Source of the DNA: an uncultured Clostridia bacterium
GTDB lineage: Bacteria > Bacillota > Clostridia > Oscillospirales > Ruminococcaceae
DNA length: 11,919 nt
NCBI GenBank assembly: GCA_947383835.1
Contig: CANDEV010000032.1
Location: 1 to 11,919 of the forward strand
Direction: 5' to 3'
Numbering within the stretch: the stretch's first letter is position 1; each line of letters starts with the position of its first letter. Below the pieces are notes generated by a model, which did no database searches, was not told the origin of the DNA, and saw only the letters and a list, made by a program, of their open reading frames with translations. Shown here piece after piece: positions 5,249 through 11,531 of the stretch. The position numbers were made by a program, and so were the translations under genes.

Positions 5249-6244
5249 TTATTTCAAATTATCCTTGAAAAACAGTTCCATTTTATCAAACGGGATAATG
5301 TCGGTTTGGTCGTACAGATCGGTATGCACGGCGTTGGGAATGATCATCAATTCCTTGTTGTCGGCGTATTTGCTGTCCCTTACCATATCGGCAAAAGCGT
5401 CCTTTGAAAAATAGCAGGAGTGCGCCTTTTCGCCGTGAATAATCAGTACCGCGCCGCGAATTTCGTTGCTGTATTTTAAAATAGGCTGGTTGAGGAACGA
5501 CATACAGCCGATAACGTTCCAGCCGCCGTTGGAATTGAGGGAGCGTGAGTGATAGCCGCGTTCGGTTTTGTAGTAATCGTAATAATCCTTTACAAAGAAA
5601 GGCGCGTCCTCCGGGAGCGGATCAACCACTCCGCCGCCAAGCTCATAGCTGCCGCTTTTGTAATCGGCAATACGCTGTGCGTTCAACGCCTTTTTCTTTT
5701 CGTAACGCTGCTCCTCGGTGTTTTCACCGTCAAAATAGCCGTTTGCGTTCACCCTGCTCATGTCATACATTGTGGAAGTTCCCGTCGCCTTGATACGCGT
5801 GTCAAGAGCGGCAGCGTTCAAAGCCATTCCTCCCCAGCCGCAGATTCCGATAATTCCGATTTTTTCCGAATCGACATTTTCCTGCACGGAAAGGAAATCC
5901 ACCGCAGCCTGAAAATCCTCGGTATTGATATCGGGTGAAGCCATATATCTTGGAGTACCGCCGCTTTCGCCCGTAAAGGACGGGTCAAATGCAATTGTAA
6001 GAAATCCACGTTCCGCCATTGTTTGAGCGTACAGTCCCGAGGACTGCTCCTTTACCGCGCCAAATGGTCCGCAGACAGCAATTGCCGCAAGCTTTCCCGA
6101 CGCATTTTTCGGCGTGTACATATCCGCCGCGAGAGTTATTCCGTAACGGTTGCGAAAAGTTACCTTGCTGTGTTCGACCTTGCCGCTTTTGGGAAAAGTT
6201 TTGTCCCACTCTGCTGTAAGTTCAAGCTTTTCGATATTTGCCAT
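5249..6244 (-). CDS. Alpha/beta hydrolase, YcjY/dienelactone hydrolase-like, with Cys in the nucleophile position
   Basis: A soluble 331-aa hydrolase with no signal peptide. The oxyanion-side strand and loop are seen at AIAVCGPFGAVKEQ (55-66). The nucleophile elbow is IGIIGICGWGGMALNAA (129-145), placing C135 where most relatives of the fold carry Ser; dienelactone hydrolases also use Cys. H307 in IIPNAVHTD is the likely catalytic His, and the acid may lie near IIHGEKAHS (268-276). It is the middle gene of a three-gene operon, 35 nt after the 77-aa gene and 16 nt before the acetyltransferase. The AAAGG ribosome binding site lies 12 nt upstream of the ATG. The substrate cannot be told from sequence; an ester or lactone is likely. 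Confidence 0.85.
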   Translation of the reverse strand: MANIEKLELTAEWDKTFPKSGKVEHSKVTFRNRYGITLAADMYTPKNASGKLAAIAVCGPFGAVKEQSSGLYAQTMAERGFLTIAFDPSFTGESGGTPRYMASPDINTEDFQAAVDFLSVQENVDSEKIGIIGICGWGGMALNAAALDTRIKATGTSTMYDMSRVNANGYFDGENTEEQRYEKKKALNAQRIADYKSGSYELGGGVVDPLPEDAPFFVKDYYDYYKTERGYHSRSLNSNGGWNVIGCMSFLNQPILKYSNEIRGAVLIIHGEKAHSCYFSKDAFADMVRDSKYADNKELMIIPNAVHTDLYDQTDIIPFDKMELFFKDNLK

Positions 6245-6279
6245 TTTTATTACCGACCTTTCTTTGATTTATTTGCAGG

Positions 6280-6513
6280 TCATATCTCCGCTTTCTCGAT
6301 TTTGTAAACAAGGAAATCGAGACTGTCCACCTGCTTCTGATTTTTGCGAATTTCATCAAGGAGACGTTTTTTCTGCGGCTTTATCAGAGCAAGAGCCTGC
6401 TCGTATTTTCCTGCAAGGATAAGCTCCGTACAACTTTCTGCTGTTTTTACGTCGCAGCCCGCGTCGGTGAGATTTTGAAAAATAATGCCGTATTTATCGG
6501 AAGTCTCCGCCAT
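6280..6513 (-). CDS. Small conserved-looking protein of unknown function (77 aa)
   Basis: I do not assign a function. The protein is soluble and charged. Its first half contains LTDAGCDVKTAESCTELILAG, and the second half is a long Lys/Gln-rich helix (about residues 45-75, KPQKKRLLDEIRKNQKQ) likely to form a coiled coil or helical hairpin. Two Cys (20 and 28) sit eight residues apart. It is the first gene of the operon, with a good AAAGGAGG site 8 nt before the ATG and its own promoter. The helical tail resembles effector-side or oligomerisation regions of small regulators, but there is no DNA-binding domain. It could modulate the hydrolase or the divergent LysR protein. Confidence 0.75.
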   Translation of the reverse strand: MAETSDKYGIIFQNLTDAGCDVKTAESCTELILAGKYEQALALIKPQKKRLLDEIRKNQKQVDSLDFLVYKIEKAEI

Positions 6514-6542
6514 TTTAAACGCCTCCTTTAAGTTCTGATGTT

Positions 6543-6572
6543 AGTATACCATGTTTTTCGCAATATGTCTAA
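6543..6572 (-). promoter_or_regulatory. Promoter of the 77-aa/hydrolase/acetyltransferase operon
   Basis: On the minus strand, TTAGAC (6567-6572), 18 bp, TATACT (6543-6548), with AAAGGAGG further down. The -35 lies 27 bp from the -35 of the divergent lysR promoter, so one LysR-type operator between them could control both directions. Confidence 0.65.
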
Positions 6573-6598
6573 TATCTGTTTTTTATTTTGCATTATTC

Positions 6599-6627
6599 TT
6601 GACACGAATAATGATTTGGTATATAAT
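6599..6627 (+). promoter_or_regulatory. lysR promoter
   Basis: TTGACA (6599-6604), 17 bp, TATAAT (6622-6627): a perfect consensus. The predicted start is near 6634, exactly where MITE copy 3 begins, so nearly the whole leader is MITE sequence. ATTATTC/GAATAAT (6593-6611) overlaps the -35 as an inverted repeat and could be an operator. Confidence 0.8.
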
Positions 6628-6634
6628 AAAATTA

Positions 6635-6753
6635 TAACAATCCAACAAAATAATAACCGTATCTGTAGGGGACGGGTTTCCCGTCCCGCTGTTTCATAAT
6701 CGCGGGCGGGGAGACCCCGACCCTACAAAAGGCATTATTTTATAGGACTGCTA
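6635..6753. mobile_element. MITE copy 3 (119 bp), inserted in the lysR leader
   Basis: Same length as copy 1 but in opposite orientation. The ends TAACAATCC and GGACTGCTA are flanked by TA (6633-6634) and TA (6754-6755). It carries the GGGACGGG-TTT-CCCGTCCC and GGGCGGGG-AGA-CCCC hairpins. It lies between the lysR promoter and its ribosome binding site. Neither hairpin is followed by a T run, so termination is not predicted. Confidence 0.88.
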
Positions 6754-6768
6754 TAGGAGATGATAAAA

Positions 6769-7650
6769 ATGGAATTACGCACACTAAGATATTTTTTGGA
6801 AATAGCACGAAACGAAAATATGACAAGAGCTTCGGAAAGTCTCCACGTTTCCCAGCCGTCCCTTTCAAAGGAAATGAAAGCCCTTGAAGACGAATTGGGC
6901 AAAAAGCTTTTTATACGGAAAAACGGAGGTCTCAGACTTACCGACGAGGGTATGCTGCTGCGAATGCGTGCGGAAGATATCGTCGAAATGACGGACAAGA
7001 CCGTGGCGGAATTTATTGCCCTGGACGAAATAAACGGCGGTGATATTTATATAGGCTGCGCCGAGTCCTATCTGATAAAATATCTTGCCCGTGCGGTAAA
7101 GGATTTTACGGAAAAATATCCTTTGTTTCGGTATCATCTTTCAAGCGGCAACACCGAACAGGTTGCGGAAAAGCTTGACCGAGGACTGCTTGATTTGGCG
7201 TTTATCGTTGAGCCGCCCGACCTGTCCAAATACAATTATCTTGAGGTTCAAGGTGCGGACGTGTGGGGCGTCGTCATGCGGCGGGACAGTCCCCTTGCGG
7301 AAAAGCAAACTGTTCGAGTTGAGGATTTATACGGTCTGCCTCTTATCTGTTCAAGGCAGGCAATAGCGGCTGACATTCCCCGCTGGTGCGGAGAAAACGC
7401 GGAAAAGCTGACCTTTTCGGGTACGCTTAATCTATGCTACAACGGCTCTGTTTTCGTCCGCGAGGGACTTGGCTATATGCTGACCTTTGACAAGCTTGCC
7501 GATACAAGCCCGAACAGCGAGCTTTGTTTTCGTCCCCTTGAACCGACCCTTGAAACAAAGATGTATATAATCTGGAAAAAATATCAGGTCTTTTCACCCA
7601 TTGCGGAATTATTTGTTAAGGAGCTGTGCGGCAGATTTTCGGAAAAATAA
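6769..7650 (+). CDS. LysR-family transcriptional regulator
   Basis: The winged helix-turn-helix is at residues 1-60 (MELRTLRYFLEIARNEN, TRASESLHVSQPSLSKEMKALE), with a linker helix to about 90. The LysR substrate-binding domain follows (GDIYIGCAES... to the end). The length of 293 aa is typical. The start at 6769 is preferred over the in-frame ATG at 6760, because 6760 directly abuts the AGGAG site while 6769 is 9 nt from it. It is transcribed divergently from the 77-aa/hydrolase/acetyltransferase operon, the classic position for a regulator of that operon. The effector is unknown. Its ribosome binding site straddles the junction with MITE copy 3, and a different MITE lies five bases after its stop codon. 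Confidence 0.93.
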   Translation: MELRTLRYFLEIARNENMTRASESLHVSQPSLSKEMKALEDELGKKLFIRKNGGLRLTDEGMLLRMRAEDIVEMTDKTVAEFIALDEINGGDIYIGCAESYLIKYLARAVKDFTEKYPLFRYHLSSGNTEQVAEKLDRGLLDLAFIVEPPDLSKYNYLEVQGADVWGVVMRRDSPLAEKQTVRVEDLYGLPLICSRQAIAADIPRWCGENAEKLTFSGTLNLCYNGSVFVREGLGYMLTFDKLADTSPNSELCFRPLEPTLETKMYIIWKKYQVFSPIAELFVKELCGRFSEK

Positions 7651-7655
7651 ATTTA

Positions 7656-7815
7656 GAACCTGTCTTCACAAGATGTGTGTGCGGATTTTTGGCAAGATTT
7701 TGCTGAGATCAAGGCAAAAATCCGCAGGCATACTCGCGTATGGCAAGGATTTTTAACGCAGAGTTCGGCAAAAGATTGCCGAAAAGACGTGCATACAGCT
7801 TGTGAAGACAGGTTC
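7656..7815. mobile_element. Second MITE, 160 bp, IS5-like ends
   Basis: The terminal inverted repeats are GAACCTGTCTTCACAAG and CTTGTGAAGACAGGTTC, identical over 17 bp and extending imperfectly beyond. TTA flanks both sides (7653-7655 and 7816-7818), the 3-bp target pattern seen in part of the IS5 family. The interior has no real gene; a 66-codon open frame across it on the minus strand is a by-product. It lies between lysR and hemW, and its right edge TTATAAT (7816-7822) resembles a -10 for hemW. Confidence 0.87.
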
Positions 7816-7882
7816 TTATAATATGATTTCCGGAATGGCTTAAAACTTAACACACTTTTACTAAAAAATCAAGGAGCAGCTT

Positions 7883-8950
7883 ATGTTCAAAGGTTTATAT
7901 ATCCACGTTCCGTTCTGCATAAAAAAATGCCGCTACTGCGACTTTTATTCGGTGACGGACTTGTCTCTTGCTGAAAAATACACAAAGGCAGCCGTGCGGA
8001 ATATTTCTCAAATAACGGATAAATTTGATACCGTTTATTTCGGCGGCGGGACTCCCTCTCTGCTTTCTGCGGAGCAAATTTCCGAAATATTGTCTGCTGT
8101 TAAAATTGCCCCAAATGCCGAAATCTCTATGGAGTGCAACCCCAACAGCGTTACGGAAAATTACCTTAAAGAGATTTATTCTGCGGGGATAAACCGTCTG
8201 TCTTTCGGAGTACAGTCCTTCTGTGATACCGAGCTTAAAATGCTGGGCAGACTTCATACTGCCGAGGAAGCGATTGCGGCGATAAATTCCGCACACTCGG
8301 TCGGCTTTGAAAATATCAGCGCGGATATTATGCTTGCGGTCTCGGGACAAACAAAAGAAAGCCTGCGCCAAAGCCTTGATGTTTTGGGAACGCTGCCTCT
8401 TACCCATGTTTCGGCATATATGCTGAAAGTTGAAGAGGGTACTCCGCTTTCCCGCGACAAAAGGCTTCTTTCGGAAATTCCCGACGAGGACAGTACCGCG
8501 GAGATGTACCTGCTTGCAGTCCGAAAGCTTGAAAGCATGGACTTTGAGCAGTATGAAATTTCCAACTTCGCGAAAAAGAATTTTGAGTGCAGACATAATT
8601 TAAAGTACTGGCGCTGCGAGGAATATTACGGAATAGGTCCCGCCGCCCACAGCTTTGTGAACGGCGAGCGTTACTGCTGTCCGAAAAATATCGCGGACTT
8701 TATTTCCGCAGAGGTACAGGGGAAAGTTACCCTTGAAAACGGCGGCAGCGAAAGCGAAAAAGCCATGCTTTCCCTGCGGCTCACCAAGGAGGGAATTGCG
8801 GCGGAAAAAATGTCCGCCGAAACCGCTAAAAATGCGGAAATTTTAGTGCAAAAGGGGCTTATGAAAAAAGAACAAGACAGCTTTAAGCTTACGCCTGAGG
8901 GCTGTCTTGTTTCAAATCAAATAATTATTTTTTTGGGAATTATGCCGTAA
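7883..8950 (+). CDS. hemW: HemW, radical SAM heme chaperone (formerly HemN-like)
   Basis: The 4Fe-4S radical SAM motif is C12-I-K-K-C16-R-Y-C19, followed by D-F. The F in place of a fourth Cys is the HemW pattern and separates it from true coproporphyrinogen dehydrogenase HemN. FGGGTPS (53-59) and ECNPNS (84-89) are the SAM-binding and family motifs. A HemN C-terminal domain with a winged-helix end (LTPEGCLVSNQ) follows. The length of 355 aa is slightly short but within family range. The ribosome binding site AAGGAG is 6 nt before the ATG. HemW binds heme and hands it to target hemoproteins; oxidase activity is not expected. It is commonly adjacent to lepA, from which it is separated here. 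Confidence 0.95.
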   Translation: MFKGLYIHVPFCIKKCRYCDFYSVTDLSLAEKYTKAAVRNISQITDKFDTVYFGGGTPSLLSAEQISEILSAVKIAPNAEISMECNPNSVTENYLKEIYSAGINRLSFGVQSFCDTELKMLGRLHTAEEAIAAINSAHSVGFENISADIMLAVSGQTKESLRQSLDVLGTLPLTHVSAYMLKVEEGTPLSRDKRLLSEIPDEDSTAEMYLLAVRKLESMDFEQYEISNFAKKNFECRHNLKYWRCEEYYGIGPAAHSFVNGERYCCPKNIADFISAEVQGKVTLENGGSESEKAMLSLRLTKEGIAAEKMSAETAKNAEILVQKGLMKKEQDSFKLTPEGCLVSNQIIIFLGIMP

Positions 8951-8980
8951 AAATGTGTCATTATCCAAACTCTCCTGTCA

Positions 8981-9112
8981 TTGACAATCGGAAAAATTTG
9001 TGCTATAATTGCAATCGGAGGGTTTTACCCTTTAGAGCGTCCCACAGGTTGGACGGCTTGTTTCTCCTCCTTTTTCGCAAATACCCATTCCATAAAAGGA
9101 GGTTGATGCTGT
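8981..9112 (+). promoter_or_regulatory. Toxin C promoter and structured leader
   Basis: TTGACA (8981-8986), 17 bp, TATAAT (9004-9009). The leader has a 5' hairpin AGGG/CCCT (9019-9031), then the family motif GAGCG..CCAC...GGACGGCTTG, including hairpin CGTCC/GGACG (9038-9055). A long-range 9-bp stem, CCTCCTTTT (9066-9074) with AAAAGGAGG (9094-9102), then fully covers the ribosome binding site. The -35 overlaps a TGTCA-T-TGACA inverted repeat. Confidence 0.85.
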
Positions 9113-9217
9113 ATGGAGATTACTACATATGTAACGCTGGCAGATATGCTGGCATACACAATGGTGTTGATATCAGTTGTCAGTCTTTGCTATGTGATTT
9201 TTCGTCGCAAGAAATAG
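9113..9217 (+). CDS. Toxin C, 34-aa holin-like type I toxin peptide
   Basis: MEITTYVTLADMLAYTMVL, then a continuing hydrophobic helix to residue 30 and a tail RRKK. It has one membrane span (about 9-30), a charged C-terminus and a Thr-Tyr near the start, as in toxins B and D, but the sequence is strongly diverged. The ribosome binding site AAGGAGG lies 10 nt upstream. A competing ATG at 9106 in another frame reads a 42-codon polar product and is not favoured. The presence of a facing antisense RNA (9224-9313) with its own promoter supports a type I toxin-antitoxin unit. Toxicity is inferred from architecture only. Confidence 0.8.
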   Translation: MEITTYVTLADMLAYTMVLISVVSLCYVIFRRKK

Positions 9218-9223
9218 CGGGAC

Positions 9224-9313
9224 AAAAGAAATAACCGCCCGAGCTTCAATTCAAGCGGTTATTCTTAACTGACTTTGAGGAGAGCAAGCCGTTTGTGGGC
9301 GCTCTCTTTTTAT
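9224..9313 (-). ncRNA. Antitoxin RNA C, about 90 nt
   Basis: The predicted start is about 7 nt after the -10 at 9320-9325, and the RNA ends past the shared terminator. The 5' hairpin GAGAGC (9280-9285) with GCTCTC (9301-9306) encloses GCCCACAAACGGCTT, the same motif as in antitoxins B and D and in the toxin leaders. It overlaps the toxin C mRNA 3' end. Confidence 0.75.
9230..9263. terminator. Bidirectional terminator between toxin C and antitoxin C
   Basis: AATAACCGC (9230-9238) pairs with GCGGTTATT (9255-9263) over 9 bp. A short T run (TTCTT) lies on the plus side and TCTTTTG on the minus side. It is weaker than the unit B and D terminators but in the same position. Confidence 0.8.
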
Positions 9314-9319
9314 ATTTTC

Positions 9320-9348
9320 ATTATATCACAAGGCTTTCAATTTGTCAA
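9320..9348 (-). promoter_or_regulatory. Antitoxin C promoter
   Basis: On the minus strand, TTGACA (9343-9348), 17 bp, TATAAT (9320-9325). It is perfect consensus. It lies 34 bp past the stop codon of the upstream minus-strand GGDEF gene, with no clear terminator between, so GGDEF read-through could add to antitoxin RNA. Confidence 0.85.
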
Positions 9349-9381
9349 GCGTTTTTTAAACAACCGTAACTAAAAAGAATC

Positions 9382-11277
9382 TCAATATCTTGCCCTGCTG
9401 CGGACTATCTTTCTTGTGGCTTTGTCGGCGTACATAAGGTCGTCCGAAGCCTTTATCAGGTCGTCCACTGTGGAGCCGTCGGGGACGGTGCAGGTTATAC
9501 CTATGCTTGCGGCAACCGTATATGGTTTGCCGCTTGTTTTGTTGTATGCGTCGATATAGGCTTTCACGCGGTTTTTAAAGCCATCGGCGTAACCATCCTC
9601 ATTGTCGATAACGCCTGCCACAACAAACTCATCGCCGCCGAATCTTGCGCAGATCTCATCATTTACCGCGGCATTTTTCAAAGCGTCCGCCGCAACCTTT
9701 ATGGCATTGTCTCCCTCATAATGCCCGTAGGTGTCGTTAATGCCCTTCAGCCCGTCAAGATCGGCGGAAACTATAGCAATTACTTTGCTGTCAGATTTAA
9801 GAGCCCTTTCAAATTTAGGCACTATAAGGCGATAGAAACCGCGGCGGTTATAAAGCTCCGTTAATGGGTCGTATGTATAAAGACGTTCCATTGCGGTATA
9901 CATTCTGACGTTTCCGAAGCCGTTGCCGTAAACGTCCGCCACCTGCGGGATACGCTCATATGATACAAGGCTCATTGCCCTGTTTATACAGAGATAGCCG
10001 AGAGGTATATCAAAATAATGTATCACCGAAAAAATAACCGGGACGTCCATGTTAATATATTTATCAAATTCGGGCATGATATTTTTTCTTTTAAAGCGGA
10101 TAACTTCCTTGCTGGGGTCGGTGTAATGCCCCCTGAATATCATAAGCACTTCATCGGTGAACGGCTCGTCACTGTCGGACTCAACAATGCCGCTTTTGGG
10201 GGAAAGCGCGTCCGAATTAAGGCAGCAGCAGGTCTCGAAAAAGTCCTCGTCCTTTGAAAGACTTTCTATGATAAGCTCGGGAGCGCGCGCGCTGCTTATA
10301 AGCGCCATATGGTTTGACATTGAGCTGTTGCTGTACTGATATTTGTTGAGCCTCTGGTTCATTTCGTTAAGTATTGCAAACGAGTCAACAGCCGTATTTT
10401 CAGCGCAGCCGCAGGATTGAGAAAGCACCATTTCAAAATCAATAACTATCTCACTCGGGACAGTCTTTCCGTTTAAACTGTCGTCTATTACGGAGACTAT
10501 CCTTTCCGTCATTTCGCTTCGGTTATTGTGGCAGGTAGTAAGCCGCGGGTTGTGAAATCTCTCGTCGTAAATACCGTCAAAGCCTGTAACGATAATATCA
10601 TTTGGGACGGAATATCCATGCTCCCTGATGACCTTGCAGGCGGTCATAGCCATAACGTCGTTGCTGCAAATAATAGCTTCGGGAAGCTCCTTTCCCTCCG
10701 CAAGAAATTTTTCCATAACATCTCTTGTGGGCATCTCCCAAAACTGACCGTAGCCGACGCGTTCGGGGTCGTAAGGTATACCCTTTTCGGCGAGTATTTT
10801 TTTGTAAACCTCGTGGCGTTCCTCCGAAAAGCTGTTGTCCTCAATGCCCGCAATAAAATTCACCTTGGTAAGACCGTGATCTATAATGACGTGCCGCACG
10901 ATCTTTTCAAAACAGTCGCTGTAGTCATATTTTGCGTTAATGCAGCCGTCAAGAGGGTACTCCACCGCAACAACGGGCTTGCCCCTGCGGAGAGCCTCGC
11001 CGGCAGCTTTTTTTACAAGCTCCTTATCCTTGATAAGCTCGCTGAAGATCACCATGCCGTCAATAATATCATAGTCGATAAGATCGAAAATAAAACTTTC
11101 GCCCACGTTGTTGCGGCGGTTTGTGGTGTAAAATCCGAAATCGGTGTTGGACTGATACACAAAAAGCGCATAGCCTGAGCTTACAGCGCAGCGGTTCAGA
11201 AGCTGCAAATACTCGATAGAAGCGGGGTCGAAAACTCGCGGTATACAAACAGCAATAATTTTTTTGCCATTAAACAT
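9382..11277 (-). CDS. Diguanylate cyclase with N-terminal LacI/periplasmic-binding-like sensor domain
   Basis: Makes cyclic di-GMP from two GTP. Residues 1-285 form a LacI-type ligand-binding fold without its helix-turn-helix; AIICSNDVMAMTACKVI (201-217) and DIIVTGFDG (227-235) are characteristic of that fold. Residues 290-460 are a middle region with a Cys cluster (C350-C352) that I cannot assign. The GGDEF domain starts at YDPLTELYNRRGF (469-481) and has the intact active-site GGDEF at 547-551 and SIGIT at 591-595. The inhibitory RxxD site normally nine residues before GGDEF is absent (V-N-D-E). There is no signal peptide or membrane segment, so it is a cytoplasmic sensor of a small ligand, perhaps a sugar (inference). 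The start has AGGGGG 7 nt upstream. Confidence 0.9.
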   Translation of the reverse strand: MFNGKKIIAVCIPRVFDPASIEYLQLLNRCAVSSGYALFVYQSNTDFGFYTTNRRNNVGESFIFDLIDYDIIDGMVIFSELIKDKELVKKAAGEALRRGKPVVAVEYPLDGCINAKYDYSDCFEKIVRHVIIDHGLTKVNFIAGIEDNSFSEERHEVYKKILAEKGIPYDPERVGYGQFWEMPTRDVMEKFLAEGKELPEAIICSNDVMAMTACKVIREHGYSVPNDIIVTGFDGIYDERFHNPRLTTCHNNRSEMTERIVSVIDDSLNGKTVPSEIVIDFEMVLSQSCGCAENTAVDSFAILNEMNQRLNKYQYSNSSMSNHMALISSARAPELIIESLSKDEDFFETCCCLNSDALSPKSGIVESDSDEPFTDEVLMIFRGHYTDPSKEVIRFKRKNIMPEFDKYINMDVPVIFSVIHYFDIPLGYLCINRAMSLVSYERIPQVADVYGNGFGNVRMYTAMERLYTYDPLTELYNRRGFYRLIVPKFERALKSDSKVIAIVSADLDGLKGINDTYGHYEGDNAIKVAADALKNAAVNDEICARFGGDEFVVAGVIDNEDGYADGFKNRVKAYIDAYNKTSGKPYTVAASIGITCTVPDGSTVDDLIKASDDLMYADKATRKIVRSRARY

Positions 11278-11308
11278 TTTGAAGCCCCCTGATTAAATAT
11301 ATACATAT

Positions 11309-11337
11309 ATTTTAACATAAAACCCATAAATAGTCAA
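11309..11337 (-). promoter_or_regulatory. Promoter of the diguanylate cyclase gene
   Basis: On the minus strand, TTGACT (11332-11337), 17 bp, TAAAAT (11309-11314), in a very AT-rich stretch. The leader is about 25 nt with the AGGGGG ribosome binding site. Confidence 0.7.
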
Positions 11338-11394
11338 ATATTTTTTTGCAATTTTACACAGTTTTTTAGGGCAAAAAAGTTGCAATTATTGCAC

Positions 11395-11427
11395 AAAAAA
11401 ATGCCGCACAAAAGTTTTGCACGGCAT
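11395..11427 (-). terminator. Minus-strand terminator upstream of the cyclase gene
   Basis: The stem ATGCCG/CGGCAT (11401-11406 with 11422-11427) and an inner partly paired segment are followed on the minus strand by a run of six or seven T. It would stop antitoxin D read-through before the cyclase promoter. Its stem touches the -35 of toxin D. Confidence 0.6.
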
Positions 11428-11531
11428 TGACAAATGTCAAAAAAAGTGGTATTATAATAGTGCGGATTTATTCCGCAGGATAAAGCGCACCACTACGGCG
11501 GACGGTTGCTCCCGAAAGGGAGGTGATAACT
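11427..11531 (+). promoter_or_regulatory. Toxin D promoter and structured leader
   Basis: TTGACA (11427-11432), 17 bp, TATTAT (11450-11455), with an overlapping TATAAT three bases on. The leader has a 5' hairpin TGCGGA/TCCGCA (11461-11477) and the motif AGCGCACC...CGGACGGTTGCTCC. A CTCCC-GAAA-GGGAG hairpin (11509-11522) then sequesters the GGGAGGTGAT ribosome binding site. TTGACA-AA-TGTCAA at the -35 is an inverted repeat. Confidence 0.87.

Noticed and set aside
7653..7853. 66-codon minus-strand frame between lysR and hemW
   Set aside because: It spans the 160-bp MITE and its terminal repeats; no ribosome binding site or recognisable protein.
8953..9234. 93-codon open frame after hemW covering the toxin C region in another frame
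   Set aside because: It begins upstream of the toxin C promoter and crosses promoter and leader. The product is polar and unlike the hydrophobic peptide at 9113-9217, which has the properly spaced ribosome binding site.
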